From the NCBI GenBank assembly GCA_016938655.1, contig JAFGUG010000043.1, positions 62,001 through 126,000 of the forward strand: a DNA stretch of 64,000 bases, written 5' to 3'. A model generated the notes under the pieces. The model did no database searches. It was not told the origin of the DNA and saw nothing but the letters and a program-made list of their open reading frames with translations. The position numbers and the translations under genes are program-made. Shown here one piece after another: positions 8,210 through 16,236 of this stretch. Origin of the DNA: Thiotrichales bacterium (GTDB taxonomy: Bacteria; Pseudomonadota; Gammaproteobacteria; Thiomicrospirales; Thiomicrospiraceae). Within the stretch, counting starts at the first letter, position 1. Each line of letters begins with the position of its first letter.

Positions 8210-8530
8210 ATGAGTGAATTTGTTGAAGTCTGTTCAGTGGATCAGCTAGTTAAAAACGCTGGTGTGGCCGCCTTGATTAACGAGACCCAAGTGGCGTTGT
8301 ACTACATTAATAATGAAGTCTATGCGCTGAATAATTACGACCCGATTGGTAAAGCCTTTGTGATGTCGCGCGGCATGATTGGCGATTTAAAAGGGGAGTT
8401 GATGGTGGCCGCGCCGTTACAAAAACAGCATTACAGCCTAAAAACCGGGCAGTGTTTGGATGTGGAGGGGGTGTCGATTCCCGCTTACCAAACCAAGCTC
8501 GAAAACGGTCGCGTGTTCGTTAAGTTATAA
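8210..8530 (+). CDS. nirD: Nitrite reductase small subunit NirD
   Basis: 106 residues, the usual NirD size. This Rieske-fold subunit lacks the Rieske Cys/His ligands (none of the CxH/CxxH motifs is present), as is normal for NirD. Recognisable features are VEVCSVDQLVKNAGVAALI at the start, VYALNNYDPIGKAFVMSRG in the middle and VEGVSIPAYQTKLENGRVFV at the end. It partners NirB. It sits between nirB and nasA, 294 bases after nirB and 54 bases before nasA. Confidence 0.93.
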   Translation: MSEFVEVCSVDQLVKNAGVAALINETQVALYYINNEVYALNNYDPIGKAFVMSRGMIGDLKGELMVAAPLQKQHYSLKTGQCLDVEGVSIPAYQTKLENGRVFVKL

Positions 8531-8584
8531 CGTTTTTCTGAGCCATTAAACAGCGTGCTTGTTGCACGAAAAAGAAGTTAATTT

Positions 8585-11326
8585 ATGCCCATGTCATCCC
8601 TAGCCAAATCCGAAACCATTCAAACGACCTGCCCGTATTGTGGGGTTGGTTGTGGGATGGATATTTCGCCTAAAAAAACCAAAGTAGCCAAATTAGCCAA
8701 CGCCCATTCAAGTGTCAGCGGTATTGAAGCGTTTGAGGTCAAGGTTCAAGGTTGCGATTCGCATCCTGCCAATTTTGGGAAGTTGTGTGTAAAAGGCTCT
8801 TCGGCAGGCGAAACGGTAGATTTTGAAGGGCGAATGCTCAATCCGCAAGTGCATGGCGAAGTAGTGAGCTGGGATTCGGCGTTAAGCACGGTGGCCGATA
8901 AGTTTCGTTCGGTTATTCAAGAGCACGGCTCGGATGCAGTCGCGTTTTATGTGTCGGGGCAGTTTTTAACCGAAGACTACTATGTGGCCAATAAACTGAT
9001 CAAGGGGTTTATGGGCACGGCGAATATCGACACCAATTCGCGTTTGTGTATGGCCTCGGCAGTGGTCGGTTACAAACGCGCCTTTGGTTCGGATACCGTG
9101 CCGTGCACCTATGAAGATTTAGAACTCACCGATTTATTGGTGATTGTCGGTTCCAACACCGCATGGGCGCACCCGATTGTCTATCAACGCATTGCCGCCG
9201 CCAAACGTGCCAGACCCGACATGAAAATTGTGGTGGTCGACCCCCGTAAAACGTCCACTTGTGACATTGCCGATTTGCACTTGGGTTTAAAACCGGGCAG
9301 TGATGCGGTGTTGTTTAATGGGCTTTTAGCGCAATTGGCTGAGGCGGATGTGTTAAATACGTCCTACATTGAAAAACATACCGAAGGTTTTGCAGATGCG
9401 TTGAATCAAGCGCAATTGTTACAAGGTTCCATTGCGCAAGTGGCCGAGCAGTGCGAGTTAGACGAAGCAGACTTACGGCAGTTTTTTGAGTGGGCGGTGA
9501 CCCGTCAAAAAATGGTGACCTTGTATTCGCAAGGGGTTAATCAATCGTCGTCGGGGGTGGATAAATCCAACGCCATTATTAACTGCCATTTAGCCACCGG
9601 CCGAATTGGTAAAGAAGGCATGGGGCCATTTTCCATTACTGGTCAACCCAATGCCATGGGCGGGCGAGAGGTGGGCGGGTTAGCCAATCAATTGGCCGCG
9701 CACATGGACTTTAACAAACCCGAAAGCATCGACTTGGTTTCGCGTTTTTGGCAGGCCTCTAATATGGCGCAAACCAATGGCCTGAAAGCGATTGATATGT
9801 TCGATGCCGTGGCCAAAGGTAAAATCAAAGCCATTTGGATTATGAACACCAACCCGGTGGTGTCGATGCCCGATGCCGATGCGGTCAAAAAAGCACTGAT
9901 TGATTGCGAGATGGTGGTGGTGTCCGATTGCATGCAACACACCGATACCACCGATGTCGCCGATGTCATTTTGCCCGCCTTAACGTGGGGTGAAACCGAT
10001 GGTTCGGTGACCAATTCCGATCGCACCGTTTCGCGTCAACGCAAGTTTATGAATGGCCCAGAAAACGCCAAACCCGATTGGTGGATTCTGTGCGAAGTCG
10101 CCAAAAAAATGGGCTTTGGTGACGCGTTTAATTACGGTTCAGCGGCCGATATTTTTAGAGAACACTCCGCGTTATCAGGGTTTGAAAACAACGGCCAGCG
10201 CGATTTTGATATCTCACTACTCGATAAAATTACCGAAGCACAATACGCCAATCTCAGCCCGTTTCAATGGCCACTTTCAAATGATGCGCCTAACGGCACC
10301 AAGCGTATGTTCACCGATGGCAAATTCTTTACCCCAAGCGGTAAAGCGCAATTTATTGCCATTACACCGCGTCCACCCGTGCATCCCACCACACCTGAAT
10401 TTCCACTGATACTTAACACCGGTCGTGTGCGTGATCAATGGCACACCATGACGCGAACCGCCAAAACCGCCAAACTGATGGCACACAAAGACGAAGTGTA
10501 TGTGAATATCCACCCCAAAGATGCCGAAGCGTATGGCGTGACGGATGGGCAACTCGCCAAACTCACCAGCCCGTTGGGCGCTGATAAACAGGTGATTGCC
10601 CGTGTTGTGATTAGCGACAGGTCACGCAAGGGCAGCGTGTTTGTGCCGATTCACTGGACAGCGCAATACGCCAGTCATGGCCGAGTGGACGTGTTGGTGC
10701 AACCGGTGGGGGATCCGCTTTCTGGGCAACCGGAATCCAAACATTCGCCAGTCAAAATCGAACCCTTTCATGTGCAGTGGCACGGCTTTATTTTGAGTCG
10801 TGAACCGATAGTGACCCAAGCGATTAAGTACTGGGTCAAAATCAAAGGCAAACAGTTCTACCGTTACGAAATTGCCTGTTCTGTGTGCCCAATGGATATG
10901 GAAGTGTGGGCGGACACGGTTTTGGGCTTAAACGGTGAAAAACTTCAGTATCACGATAAAGCGGGCAACCGTTACCGCACCGCACGCATTGAAAACGGTG
11001 CCTTGCAATCGGTGCTGTTTATTGCGCCAAGTACCGATTTACCGCCACGCAGTTGGTTAGGGTCGGTGTTTGCTCAAGAAGAACTCGACGCCAAAACCCG
11101 TTTAAGTTTATTGGCCGGCAAGCAGTCGGGCGCGAAAGACGAAGGCAAAACCATTTGTTCGTGTTTTGGCATTGGCATCCACACCATCACCGAAGCGATT
11201 CAAACAGATCAACTCACGACGGTGGAAGCGATTGGTGCGGCGCTTAAAGCCGGAACCAACTGCGGCAGCTGTGTGCCCGAACTCACAGAAATTTTAGCCA
11301 GTGTGAAGGCGCGCGAATTAAAGTAG
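8585..11326 (+). CDS. nasA: Assimilatory nitrate reductase catalytic subunit NasA
   Basis: 913 residues. This cytoplasmic Mo-bisMGD enzyme reduces nitrate to nitrite. The N-terminal 4Fe-4S motif is CPYCGVGCGMD ... GKLCVKG (residues about 13-63). The Mo-ligand cysteine is expected in NSRLCMAS (Cys155). The molybdopterin core and the C-terminal molydopterin dinucleotide-binding domain follow (around RVRDQWHTMTRT and PIHWT). Residues about 855-910 form a BFD-like [2Fe-2S] domain with CSCFGIG and GTNCGSC, as in Klebsiella NasA, which takes electrons from a flavoprotein such as the one at 4115-5341. There is no signal peptide, which excludes periplasmic NapA. MoeA and MobA for its cofactor are encoded at 17.2-19.1 kb. 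Confidence 0.94.
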   Translation: MPMSSLAKSETIQTTCPYCGVGCGMDISPKKTKVAKLANAHSSVSGIEAFEVKVQGCDSHPANFGKLCVKGSSAGETVDFEGRMLNPQVHGEVVSWDSALSTVADKFRSVIQEHGSDAVAFYVSGQFLTEDYYVANKLIKGFMGTANIDTNSRLCMASAVVGYKRAFGSDTVPCTYEDLELTDLLVIVGSNTAWAHPIVYQRIAAAKRARPDMKIVVVDPRKTSTCDIADLHLGLKPGSDAVLFNGLLAQLAEADVLNTSYIEKHTEGFADALNQAQLLQGSIAQVAEQCELDEADLRQFFEWAVTRQKMVTLYSQGVNQSSSGVDKSNAIINCHLATGRIGKEGMGPFSITGQPNAMGGREVGGLANQLAAHMDFNKPESIDLVSRFWQASNMAQTNGLKAIDMFDAVAKGKIKAIWIMNTNPVVSMPDADAVKKALIDCEMVVVSDCMQHTDTTDVADVILPALTWGETDGSVTNSDRTVSRQRKFMNGPENAKPDWWILCEVAKKMGFGDAFNYGSAADIFREHSALSGFENNGQRDFDISLLDKITEAQYANLSPFQWPLSNDAPNGTKRMFTDGKFFTPSGKAQFIAITPRPPVHPTTPEFPLILNTGRVRDQWHTMTRTAKTAKLMAHKDEVYVNIHPKDAEAYGVTDGQLAKLTSPLGADKQVIARVVISDRSRKGSVFVPIHWTAQYASHGRVDVLVQPVGDPLSGQPESKHSPVKIEPFHVQWHGFILSREPIVTQAIKYWVKIKGKQFYRYEIACSVCPMDMEVWADTVLGLNGEKLQYHDKAGNRYRTARIENGALQSVLFIAPSTDLPPRSWLGSVFAQEELDAKTRLSLLAGKQSGAKDEGKTICSCFGIGIHTITEAIQTDQLTTVEAIGAALKAGTNCGSCVPELTEILASVKARELK

Positions 11327-11343
11327 AGTTTGCTTTGAATTTG

Positions 11344-11372
11344 ATTAACCACGAAGACACCAAAACACGAAG
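11344..11372 (+). repeat. ACCACGAAG-type dispersed repeat
   Basis: ATTAACCACGAAGACACC followed by AAAACACGAAG shortly after nasA. It is related to the copies at 8049-8177 and 11811-11838. Confidence 0.7.
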
Positions 11373-11450
11373 TTTTTTTGGGTATTGCTAGTCAGGCCTG
11401 TCGCATTCATAGAATAAAGCTGTTATTTTAGGTTCTTTAAATAAAATTCA

Positions 11451-11460
11451 GCAGGCCTGC
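11451..11460. repeat. Dispersed palindrome GCAGGCCTGC
   Basis: An exact copy in TTCAGCAGGCCTGCTCAG, 50 bases before the small membrane-protein gene. A CAGGCCTG core also lies at 11393. Confidence 0.9.
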
Positions 11461-11509
11461 TCAGTTTGCTATGAACCGTTCGCCATTAGAAAGTCACGCA
11501 CGAGGTAAT

Positions 11510-11797
11510 ATGAAACCCATTCTTTTAAAACTTTTTTCACCCATCTTAAACCTGCTCGAATCCCCAGACGATAATTCCGAATACATCTACAGCCCAGCAC
11601 ACCGTAAAGTATTGGTTCTGATGGGCGTTCTGTTTTTAGGGCTAGCGAGTGTGGGCGGTTACTTTGCCATACAGTTTGATATTATGGCCAGCTTGCTCCC
11701 CACGTTTTTATTTGGCGCATTGGGTCTAGTGTGTTTGATTATCGCCAGCTTGGGCAGTGATAGAGCTGTGTCAAAGTTGTGGCGTAATCGGGGTTAA
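11510..11797 (+). CDS. Small membrane protein of unknown function
   Basis: 95 residues if started at the ATG at 11510, which has a GAGG ribosome site; a longer start at 11471 would add 13 residues without a good site. There are two predicted membrane helices, about residues 33-52 (VLVLMGVLFLGLASVGGYFA) and 60-82. A short basic tail follows (SKLWRNRG). I do not recognise the family. It stands alone between two dispersed repeats after nasA, on the same strand, so a link with nitrate assimilation is possible but unproven. Confidence 0.7.
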   Translation: MKPILLKLFSPILNLLESPDDNSEYIYSPAHRKVLVLMGVLFLGLASVGGYFAIQFDIMASLLPTFLFGALGLVCLIIASLGSDRAVSKLWRNRG

Positions 11798-11810
11798 ACC
11801 GTTTGATGTG

Positions 11811-11838
11811 ATTAACCACGAAGACACGAAGGCACGAA
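11811..11838 (+). repeat. ACCACGAAG-type dispersed repeat
   Basis: ATTAACCACGAAGACACGAA then GGCACGAA. It is the most complete direct copy of the CACGAAG family in this window and is placed after the small membrane-protein gene. A CAGGCCTG core with T at the end follows at 11929. Confidence 0.75.
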
Positions 11839-12044
11839 ATTTTTTAAAGTGTCTTGGTTGAGCGGGTTACTTAAACCCATAAATAAATATCTTTAACTAG
11901 TCTGTTTCAACTCTAAATCAAAAATCAGCAGGCCTGTTGGGTTTTGAATTTAGGGTTTTGGTTGAGCCATTTATCGCTATAAATAGCGAGTAGTAATGAG
12001 TATACTTTGTTTAATATTTTATTAAGAAAATTAGGGTTCTTAGC

Positions 12045-13142
12045 ATGAGGCATGGGTTTCGTACCATTACTGAAGAGCTGTATGAGTTGCATCAAACACT
12101 TTTAGACCAATGGCCGCATTTGGTGCGCATTGCGGTTGCTTTGTATGATGAACAAACAGGCATGTTGCACACATTTGTTCGCTCTAACCTCGACCAACTT
12201 TTTTTAAACCACTATTCTGCACCGTTGAGCGAGATTCCTTCATTGACAGAGATTGCCGCTAATGGAAGGCCGAGAGTCATTAAAGACTTATCTGTTCTAA
12301 GGCAATCTCGAAGCGAGCACAGCCAAGTCATTTCCCAAAATTTTCAGTCCAGCTTCACCGAACCGTTCTATTTCAATGAGATTTTGCTAGGTTTTATTTT
12401 TTATGATGCAACCCAAGTTGACTATTTTGATCAACATTTAGAGAAACAGCTCACAGCCTACACTCGACTAATGGAAGCCTTAGTCATCTCTGATGTTCTG
12501 CCTGTTAAGACGTTGGTTGGCTTGGTTGAAACGACCAAAGAGGTTACACGTTTAAAAGATGCTGAAACCAGTAAGCATCTGATTCGTATGGCCAGTTATA
12601 TGGAAATTATCGTGATTGAGTTGGCCGACCAATTTGGTTTTAGCGATGAGCAAATTGAATATATGTGGTTTTATGCGCCTCTTCACGATGTGGGTAAGCT
12701 TGCGATAAAAGACGACATTTTGCTCAAGCCCGGAAAGTTAACCCCTGAAGAGTATAAAACCATGCAAACTCATGTTTCTGAGGGCTTATTGTTTTTAGAT
12801 TCGATTGAGAGAAACTTCCGATTTCAACCGTTACATCATGTTGAAATTTTACGTGATCTAATTGGGGCACACCATGAACGTTGGAACGGTTCGGGTTATC
12901 CGCTAGGATTAAAGGGCAAAGACATTCCGATTATTGGAAGAATTGCAGCAGTGGCCGATGTGTTTGATGCGGTTTCATCCGATCGTGTGTATCGAAAAGC
13001 TTGGACAATTGAGACTGCTTTAAACTATGTGGTTGAGAATAAAGGGGTTTTATTTGACCCTGAATGCGTGGATGCGTTCATTAAGAATCGAGACAAAGTA
13101 CTTGCCGTGGCTAAAAAATACCAAGAAGAAGGCGGGGCTTAA
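12045..13142 (+). CDS. GAF/HD-GYP domain protein, probable c-di-GMP phosphodiesterase
   Basis: 365 residues. Residues about 1-155 look like a GAF-type sensory domain (VRIAVALYDEQTGMLHTFVR). Residues about 160-355 are an HD-GYP domain, with the HD pair in APLHDVGKLAIKDDIL, KPGKLTPEEY and the GYP signature HHERWNGSGYPLGLKGKDIP followed by RIAAVADVFDAV. HD-GYP proteins hydrolyse c-di-GMP using a di- or tri-iron centre (family knowledge); the metal-ligand His and Asp residues I can recognise are present. It is monocistronic and ends in two terminator-like structures. It adds to the dense c-di-GMP gene set of this window. Confidence 0.88.
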   Translation: MRHGFRTITEELYELHQTLLDQWPHLVRIAVALYDEQTGMLHTFVRSNLDQLFLNHYSAPLSEIPSLTEIAANGRPRVIKDLSVLRQSRSEHSQVISQNFQSSFTEPFYFNEILLGFIFYDATQVDYFDQHLEKQLTAYTRLMEALVISDVLPVKTLVGLVETTKEVTRLKDAETSKHLIRMASYMEIIVIELADQFGFSDEQIEYMWFYAPLHDVGKLAIKDDILLKPGKLTPEEYKTMQTHVSEGLLFLDSIERNFRFQPLHHVEILRDLIGAHHERWNGSGYPLGLKGKDIPIIGRIAAVADVFDAVSSDRVYRKAWTIETALNYVVENKGVLFDPECVDAFIKNRDKVLAVAKKYQEEGGA

Positions 13143-13183
13143 GCAATCGCTCTCGATGCCGTAAGTAAAAGTCTTTGTTAATA

Positions 13184-13206
13184 AACCCAGCAGGCCTGCT
13201 GGGTTT
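13184..13206 (+). terminator. Terminator built from the GCAGGCCTGC palindrome
   Basis: AACCCAGCAGGCCTGCTGGGTT followed by TTTT: the dispersed palindrome is extended to a near loopless stem and a T-run 42 bases after the HD-GYP stop. It shows directly that at least one copy of the repeat can serve as an intrinsic terminator. Confidence 0.7.
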
Positions 13207-13229
13207 TTTATGTTCAAAACTAAATATAA

Positions 13230-13268
13230 AAAAAGCCCCAGTCTTCAATTGTGAATGCTGGGGCTTTT
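13230..13268. terminator. Bidirectional terminator between the HD-GYP gene and soxZ
   Basis: AAAAAGCCCCAG pairs with CTGGGGCTTTT around a 16-base loop. Runs of A upstream and T downstream let it stop transcripts from both sides: the HD-GYP gene on + and soxYZ on -. Confidence 0.85.
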
Positions 13269-13293
13269 GCATTTAAGCGTTGTCGATGAGGGA

Positions 13294-13605
13294 TTACTTT
13301 AAAATAATGTCAGATTCTCCGCTCGCACCATTGTTATCGGTAATCATAATGGAAACCTTATCGCCGGCGTTGGCCTTAACTTTAATGGCCATGTAAGGAT
13401 TGGCTGACACCGCACCTGACCACTGAGAATCAATGGCTTCCGCACCGTTTACCGAAACTTTTACGGTGTCGATAAACAAGGCAGGAAAGGGCTTACCGGT
13501 CTTTTTGTTCATACGCACCCCAGATTCCATTGGGTGTTTGATGAGGGCCTTGACTTCTGCAACGCCGCCTTTTGATTTTCCACGCATTCTAATTTTAATA
13601 CTCAT
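13294..13605 (-). CDS. soxZ: Thiosulfate oxidation carrier subunit SoxZ
   Basis: 103 residues, normal SoxZ length. It starts MSIKIRMRGKSKGGVAEVKA and includes HPMESGVRMNKKTGKPFPALFI, a conserved SoxZ stretch, and ends SGESDIILK. SoxZ pairs with SoxY in the periplasm to carry sulfur intermediates of the Sox pathway. It has no signal of its own and travels with SoxY through Tat. It is the second gene of a two-gene soxYZ operon, 86 bases after soxY. Other sox genes are not in the window; scattered sox loci are typical of Thiomicrospira relatives (established knowledge). Confidence 0.95.
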   Translation of the reverse strand: MSIKIRMRGKSKGGVAEVKALIKHPMESGVRMNKKTGKPFPALFIDTVKVSVNGAEAIDSQWSGAVSANPYMAIKVKANAGDKVSIMITDNNGASGESDIILK

Positions 13606-13691
13606 GGTTTTATCCTTTAAACGCTTGTTGCGTTTGGTTTTTGAGTTGTTTCATTTATTTCGTATTATCGATTAATGGGCGTTGAGCCAGA

Positions 13692-14162
13692 TCAACCACC
13701 ACAACCACCAATGGTCACTTTCACTTCTTGTTGGGCTTTGTAGAGTTTGCCACCGGCTTTGACCACGGCAATCACATTCATGGTTTCACCCATCTTAATT
13801 CGGGTAGAGGCATAGCCAAGCCCTGAACCTGCGAAGGTGTAGGTGCACACCAGCGGAATCGGATTCTTACTGGCAAGAATGGCAATGGATTCAACACCAC
13901 TCATGCCAGTGGCATCGACGGTGACCGGTGTGACCGCGCCATTTTCTGCAATGGCTGGTGCTTTAAGTTGAATGTCGCCCGACTCCGCTGTGCTAGTGGA
14001 TCCGTAGAGGCTATTTAAAGCATTGTCTGTGCTTTTGGCTGTAAAGGCATCTTTGTTCCAATCTGCAAGCACCGTAGTTGGCGTTAATAGTCCAGCGTTG
14101 ACGGCAACCGCAGCGGCGCCTGTGGCTAACGTGTTTTTTAAAAATACTCTGCGTTTCATCAT
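13692..14162 (-). CDS. soxY: Thiosulfate oxidation carrier subunit SoxY
   Basis: 156 residues with a Tat signal (MKRRVFLKNTLATGAAAVAVNA). The protein ends in GGCGG, the hallmark swinging-arm motif whose Cys carries thiosulfate-derived sulfur. It is the first gene of soxYZ, with a GAGGAG ribosome site 6 bases before the ATG. A 14-base perfect palindrome 58 bases upstream may be its operator. Confidence 0.95.
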   Translation of the reverse strand: MMKRRVFLKNTLATGAAAVAVNAGLLTPTTVLADWNKDAFTAKSTDNALNSLYGSTSTAESGDIQLKAPAIAENGAVTPVTVDATGMSGVESIAILASKNPIPLVCTYTFAGSGLGYASTRIKMGETMNVIAVVKAGGKLYKAQQEVKVTIGGCGG

Positions 14163-14219
14163 TGAAAACTCCTCGTTATAAACGGCTATCGGGCGACATT
14201 TAACCGGCTCTAAAAATGT

Positions 14220-14233
14220 CTCTAATATTAGAG
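14220..14233. promoter_or_regulatory. Palindrome upstream of soxY, possible operator
   Basis: CTCTAATATTAGAG is a perfect 14-base palindrome 58 bases before the soxY start codon. Position and symmetry fit a dimeric repressor such as an ArsR-family SoxR, but no regulator gene is adjacent. Confidence 0.45.
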
Positions 14234-14601
14234 TCGGCTAATGTTTCCTTGGCTCCAGATTAACGATTTAAATTAAGAAAACAAGCTAATTTGTGGCAGG
14301 CTATTTGGGCTTGGAAAACTATTGAGGCGAATTTTAACTATTTTTTATGTAATAAAATCAATGGTTTAATGGATGTTATTTTTGTAGGTTTTAGGCCTGC
14401 GTGTTTAATCTGTTGTCACAGTTCGTTAAGCATTGAATGGGCGTTTTTTGAATTAATTGCGGTGAAAATGGAGTTGAAATGCACTTATATTTGAATCAAG
14501 ACGCACAAATAATCAGTTGATTTTGGATAGGCTTCTTAAACCTAACAGGCCTGTTAAGTTTAAAATCTTGGTTAAAAGGTTCAAAGATGGTTTTTTATAA
14601 A

Positions 14602-14632
14602 GGCGATTCATCATTTTGATGAGCCGCTTTTT
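14602..14632 (+). terminator. Orphan terminator-like hairpin
   Basis: TCATC (14608-14612) pairs with GATGA (14618-14622); the stem continues outward through G-C pairs (GCG with CGC, one mismatch) and is followed by five T. No accepted + strand gene precedes it, since soxY runs the other way, so it may end a short untranslated RNA. Confidence 0.5.
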
Positions 14633-14799
14633 AAGCAGTCCAACATGGATTTTTATGCACCAAAATGGAATGTCAATGACTCTGTATGCATATAAAAATA
14701 CCGTATTTTTATTCTTAACCTATTGATTATTAATTGTAAATATTGAGTGGACGCTGGATTGTTATGTGAAAGGCATTCACCCTTTAAGAGCATCCCAAA

Positions 14800-16236
14800 T
14801 TGGACTATTTACCGATATTTGTCAATATTAAAAATCAACCTTGCTTAATTGTTGGCGGTGGCCCGGTTGCTGCACGTAAAGCGGATCTGTTTATTAAAGC
14901 AGGGGCGATTGTGACGGTCGTTGCACCCGAACTCAAAGCCGAGATGAAACACCATTTAGCACACGGCAAAATCGTTTGGGAGATTGCGACCTTTTGTGCG
15001 GATGCCATGACCCACTTTCCGAAACCCAAATATGTTATCTCTGCAACCGACGATGAAGCGGTCAATCAAGCGGTGTATCGTTACTGCCAAAACCATGATA
15101 TTCCGGTGAATGTGGCTGACCAAACTGAATTCTGTGATTTTATTCTGCCCGCTATTGTCGATCGTAGCCCGATGACCATTGCCATTTCAACAGGCGGGCG
15201 GTCGCCTGTTTTAGCGCGATTAATGAAAGCCCGTTTGGAAACCATGATTCCATCGGGTTTTAGTCGTTTAGCGGATTTGGTGGGGCGTTATCGCCAAAAA
15301 GTAAAAGAGGCCATTACCGATTTGGATGGGCGTAAAGCTTTTTGGGAAGAGTTGTTAGAAGGGGCGTTTATTGATAAAGCGGTGCATGGCAAATTTGCGG
15401 AAGCCGAAGCGGATTTAGAGCGCAAAATTAACCAAGTGGCTGAACAGGGTCAACCGTTACCTGAAGGCGAGGTGTACTTAATTGGCGCAGGGCCGGGTGA
15501 CCCAGATTTAATGACGTTTAAGGCGTTGCGTTTGTTACAGCAAGCGGATGTGATTTTATACGATCGTTTGGTTGCGCCCGAAATTATTGAGATGGCACGC
15601 CGTGAAGCGGAACGTATTTACGTGGGTAAAAAAGACAAATGGCACAAGGTTCAGCAGCCCGATATCGGTTTAATGATGGTTGAATTGGCGAAGCAGGGCA
15701 AACGCGTAGCCCGTTTAAAGGGCGGTGATCCGTATATTTTTGGACGGGGCGCAGAAGAGGCCGAAGTGCTGGTTAGTCATGGGGTGTCCTATCAAGTGGT
15801 GCCCGGTATTACCGCCGCGGCGGGTTGCTCGATGTATGCCGGTTTTCCACTGACGCATCGGGATTATTCGCAATCGGTATCATTGGTTACAGGGCATCAA
15901 CAAGCGGGTGCAAAAGGCGTAGATTATGGTCGTTTGGCAAACTCAGGTGACACCATGGTGTTTTATATGGGGGTGAAAAACGCCCCGCACATTCAAGCAG
16001 GCCTGCTTGAACATGGTATGCCCAAAGAGACGCCGGTGGCCGTGATTGAAAAAGGCACCACGCCAGAGCAAAAAGAGACTTACTGTACCTTAGAAACCAT
16101 GGCCGAAACCATTGCGCAAAAAAACATTAAGCCGCCTTCTTTAATTATTGTTGGTGAGGTGATTAAGGTTCGGGCGCGTTTGCACCCCGTGTTACTGGCC
16201 AGTGATGGCCAGAGCGACAGTCAGGTAGCGGTATGA
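14800..16236 (+). CDS. cysG: Siroheme synthase CysG (methyltransferase, dehydrogenase and ferrochelatase)
   Basis: 478 residues, full length. It makes siroheme from uroporphyrinogen III, needed by NirB. The N-terminal precorrin-2 dehydrogenase/ferrochelatase has the NAD motif CLIVGGGPVAARKA (residues ~15-28), then ATDDEAVNQAVY and ISTGGRSPVLARL. The C-terminal uroporphyrinogen methyltransferase (from ~220) has VYLIGAGPGDPDLMT, RLKGGDPYIFGRG and VPGITAAAGCSMYAG. The start must be TTG at 14800: MDYLPIF aligns with the known MDHLPIF beginning of E. coli CysG, and no ATG fits. The ribosome site is weak, so translation may be low. One full GCAGGCCTGC (15997) encodes Ala-Gly-Leu-Leu. The stop overlaps the next start by 4 bases. 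Confidence 0.95.
   Translation: MDYLPIFVNIKNQPCLIVGGGPVAARKADLFIKAGAIVTVVAPELKAEMKHHLAHGKIVWEIATFCADAMTHFPKPKYVISATDDEAVNQAVYRYCQNHDIPVNVADQTEFCDFILPAIVDRSPMTIAISTGGRSPVLARLMKARLETMIPSGFSRLADLVGRYRQKVKEAITDLDGRKAFWEELLEGAFIDKAVHGKFAEAEADLERKINQVAEQGQPLPEGEVYLIGAGPGDPDLMTFKALRLLQQADVILYDRLVAPEIIEMARREAERIYVGKKDKWHKVQQPDIGLMMVELAKQGKRVARLKGGDPYIFGRGAEEAEVLVSHGVSYQVVPGITAAAGCSMYAGFPLTHRDYSQSVSLVTGHQQAGAKGVDYGRLANSGDTMVFYMGVKNAPHIQAGLLEHGMPKETPVAVIEKGTTPEQKETYCTLETMAETIAQKNIKPPSLIIVGEVIKVRARLHPVLLASDGQSDSQVAV

Larger units (their letters stand above)
14163..14799. other. Long intergenic region between soxY and cysG
   Basis: 637 bases between divergent genes. From left to right it holds the soxY promoter region with the palindrome at 14220-14233 and an AT-rich stretch with only a weak 67-codon open frame (14291-14494, TTG start, no ribosome site), which I do not accept as a gene. 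An AGGCCTGC variant is near 14394, TAACAGGCCTGTTA at 14543-14556 and an orphan terminator-like hairpin at 14602-14632. The cysG leader follows. Confidence 0.6.

Noticed and set aside
14291-14494. 67-codon open frame between soxY and cysG
   Set aside because: TTG start, no ribosome site, and composition like the surrounding AT-rich spacer; no recognisable motif.
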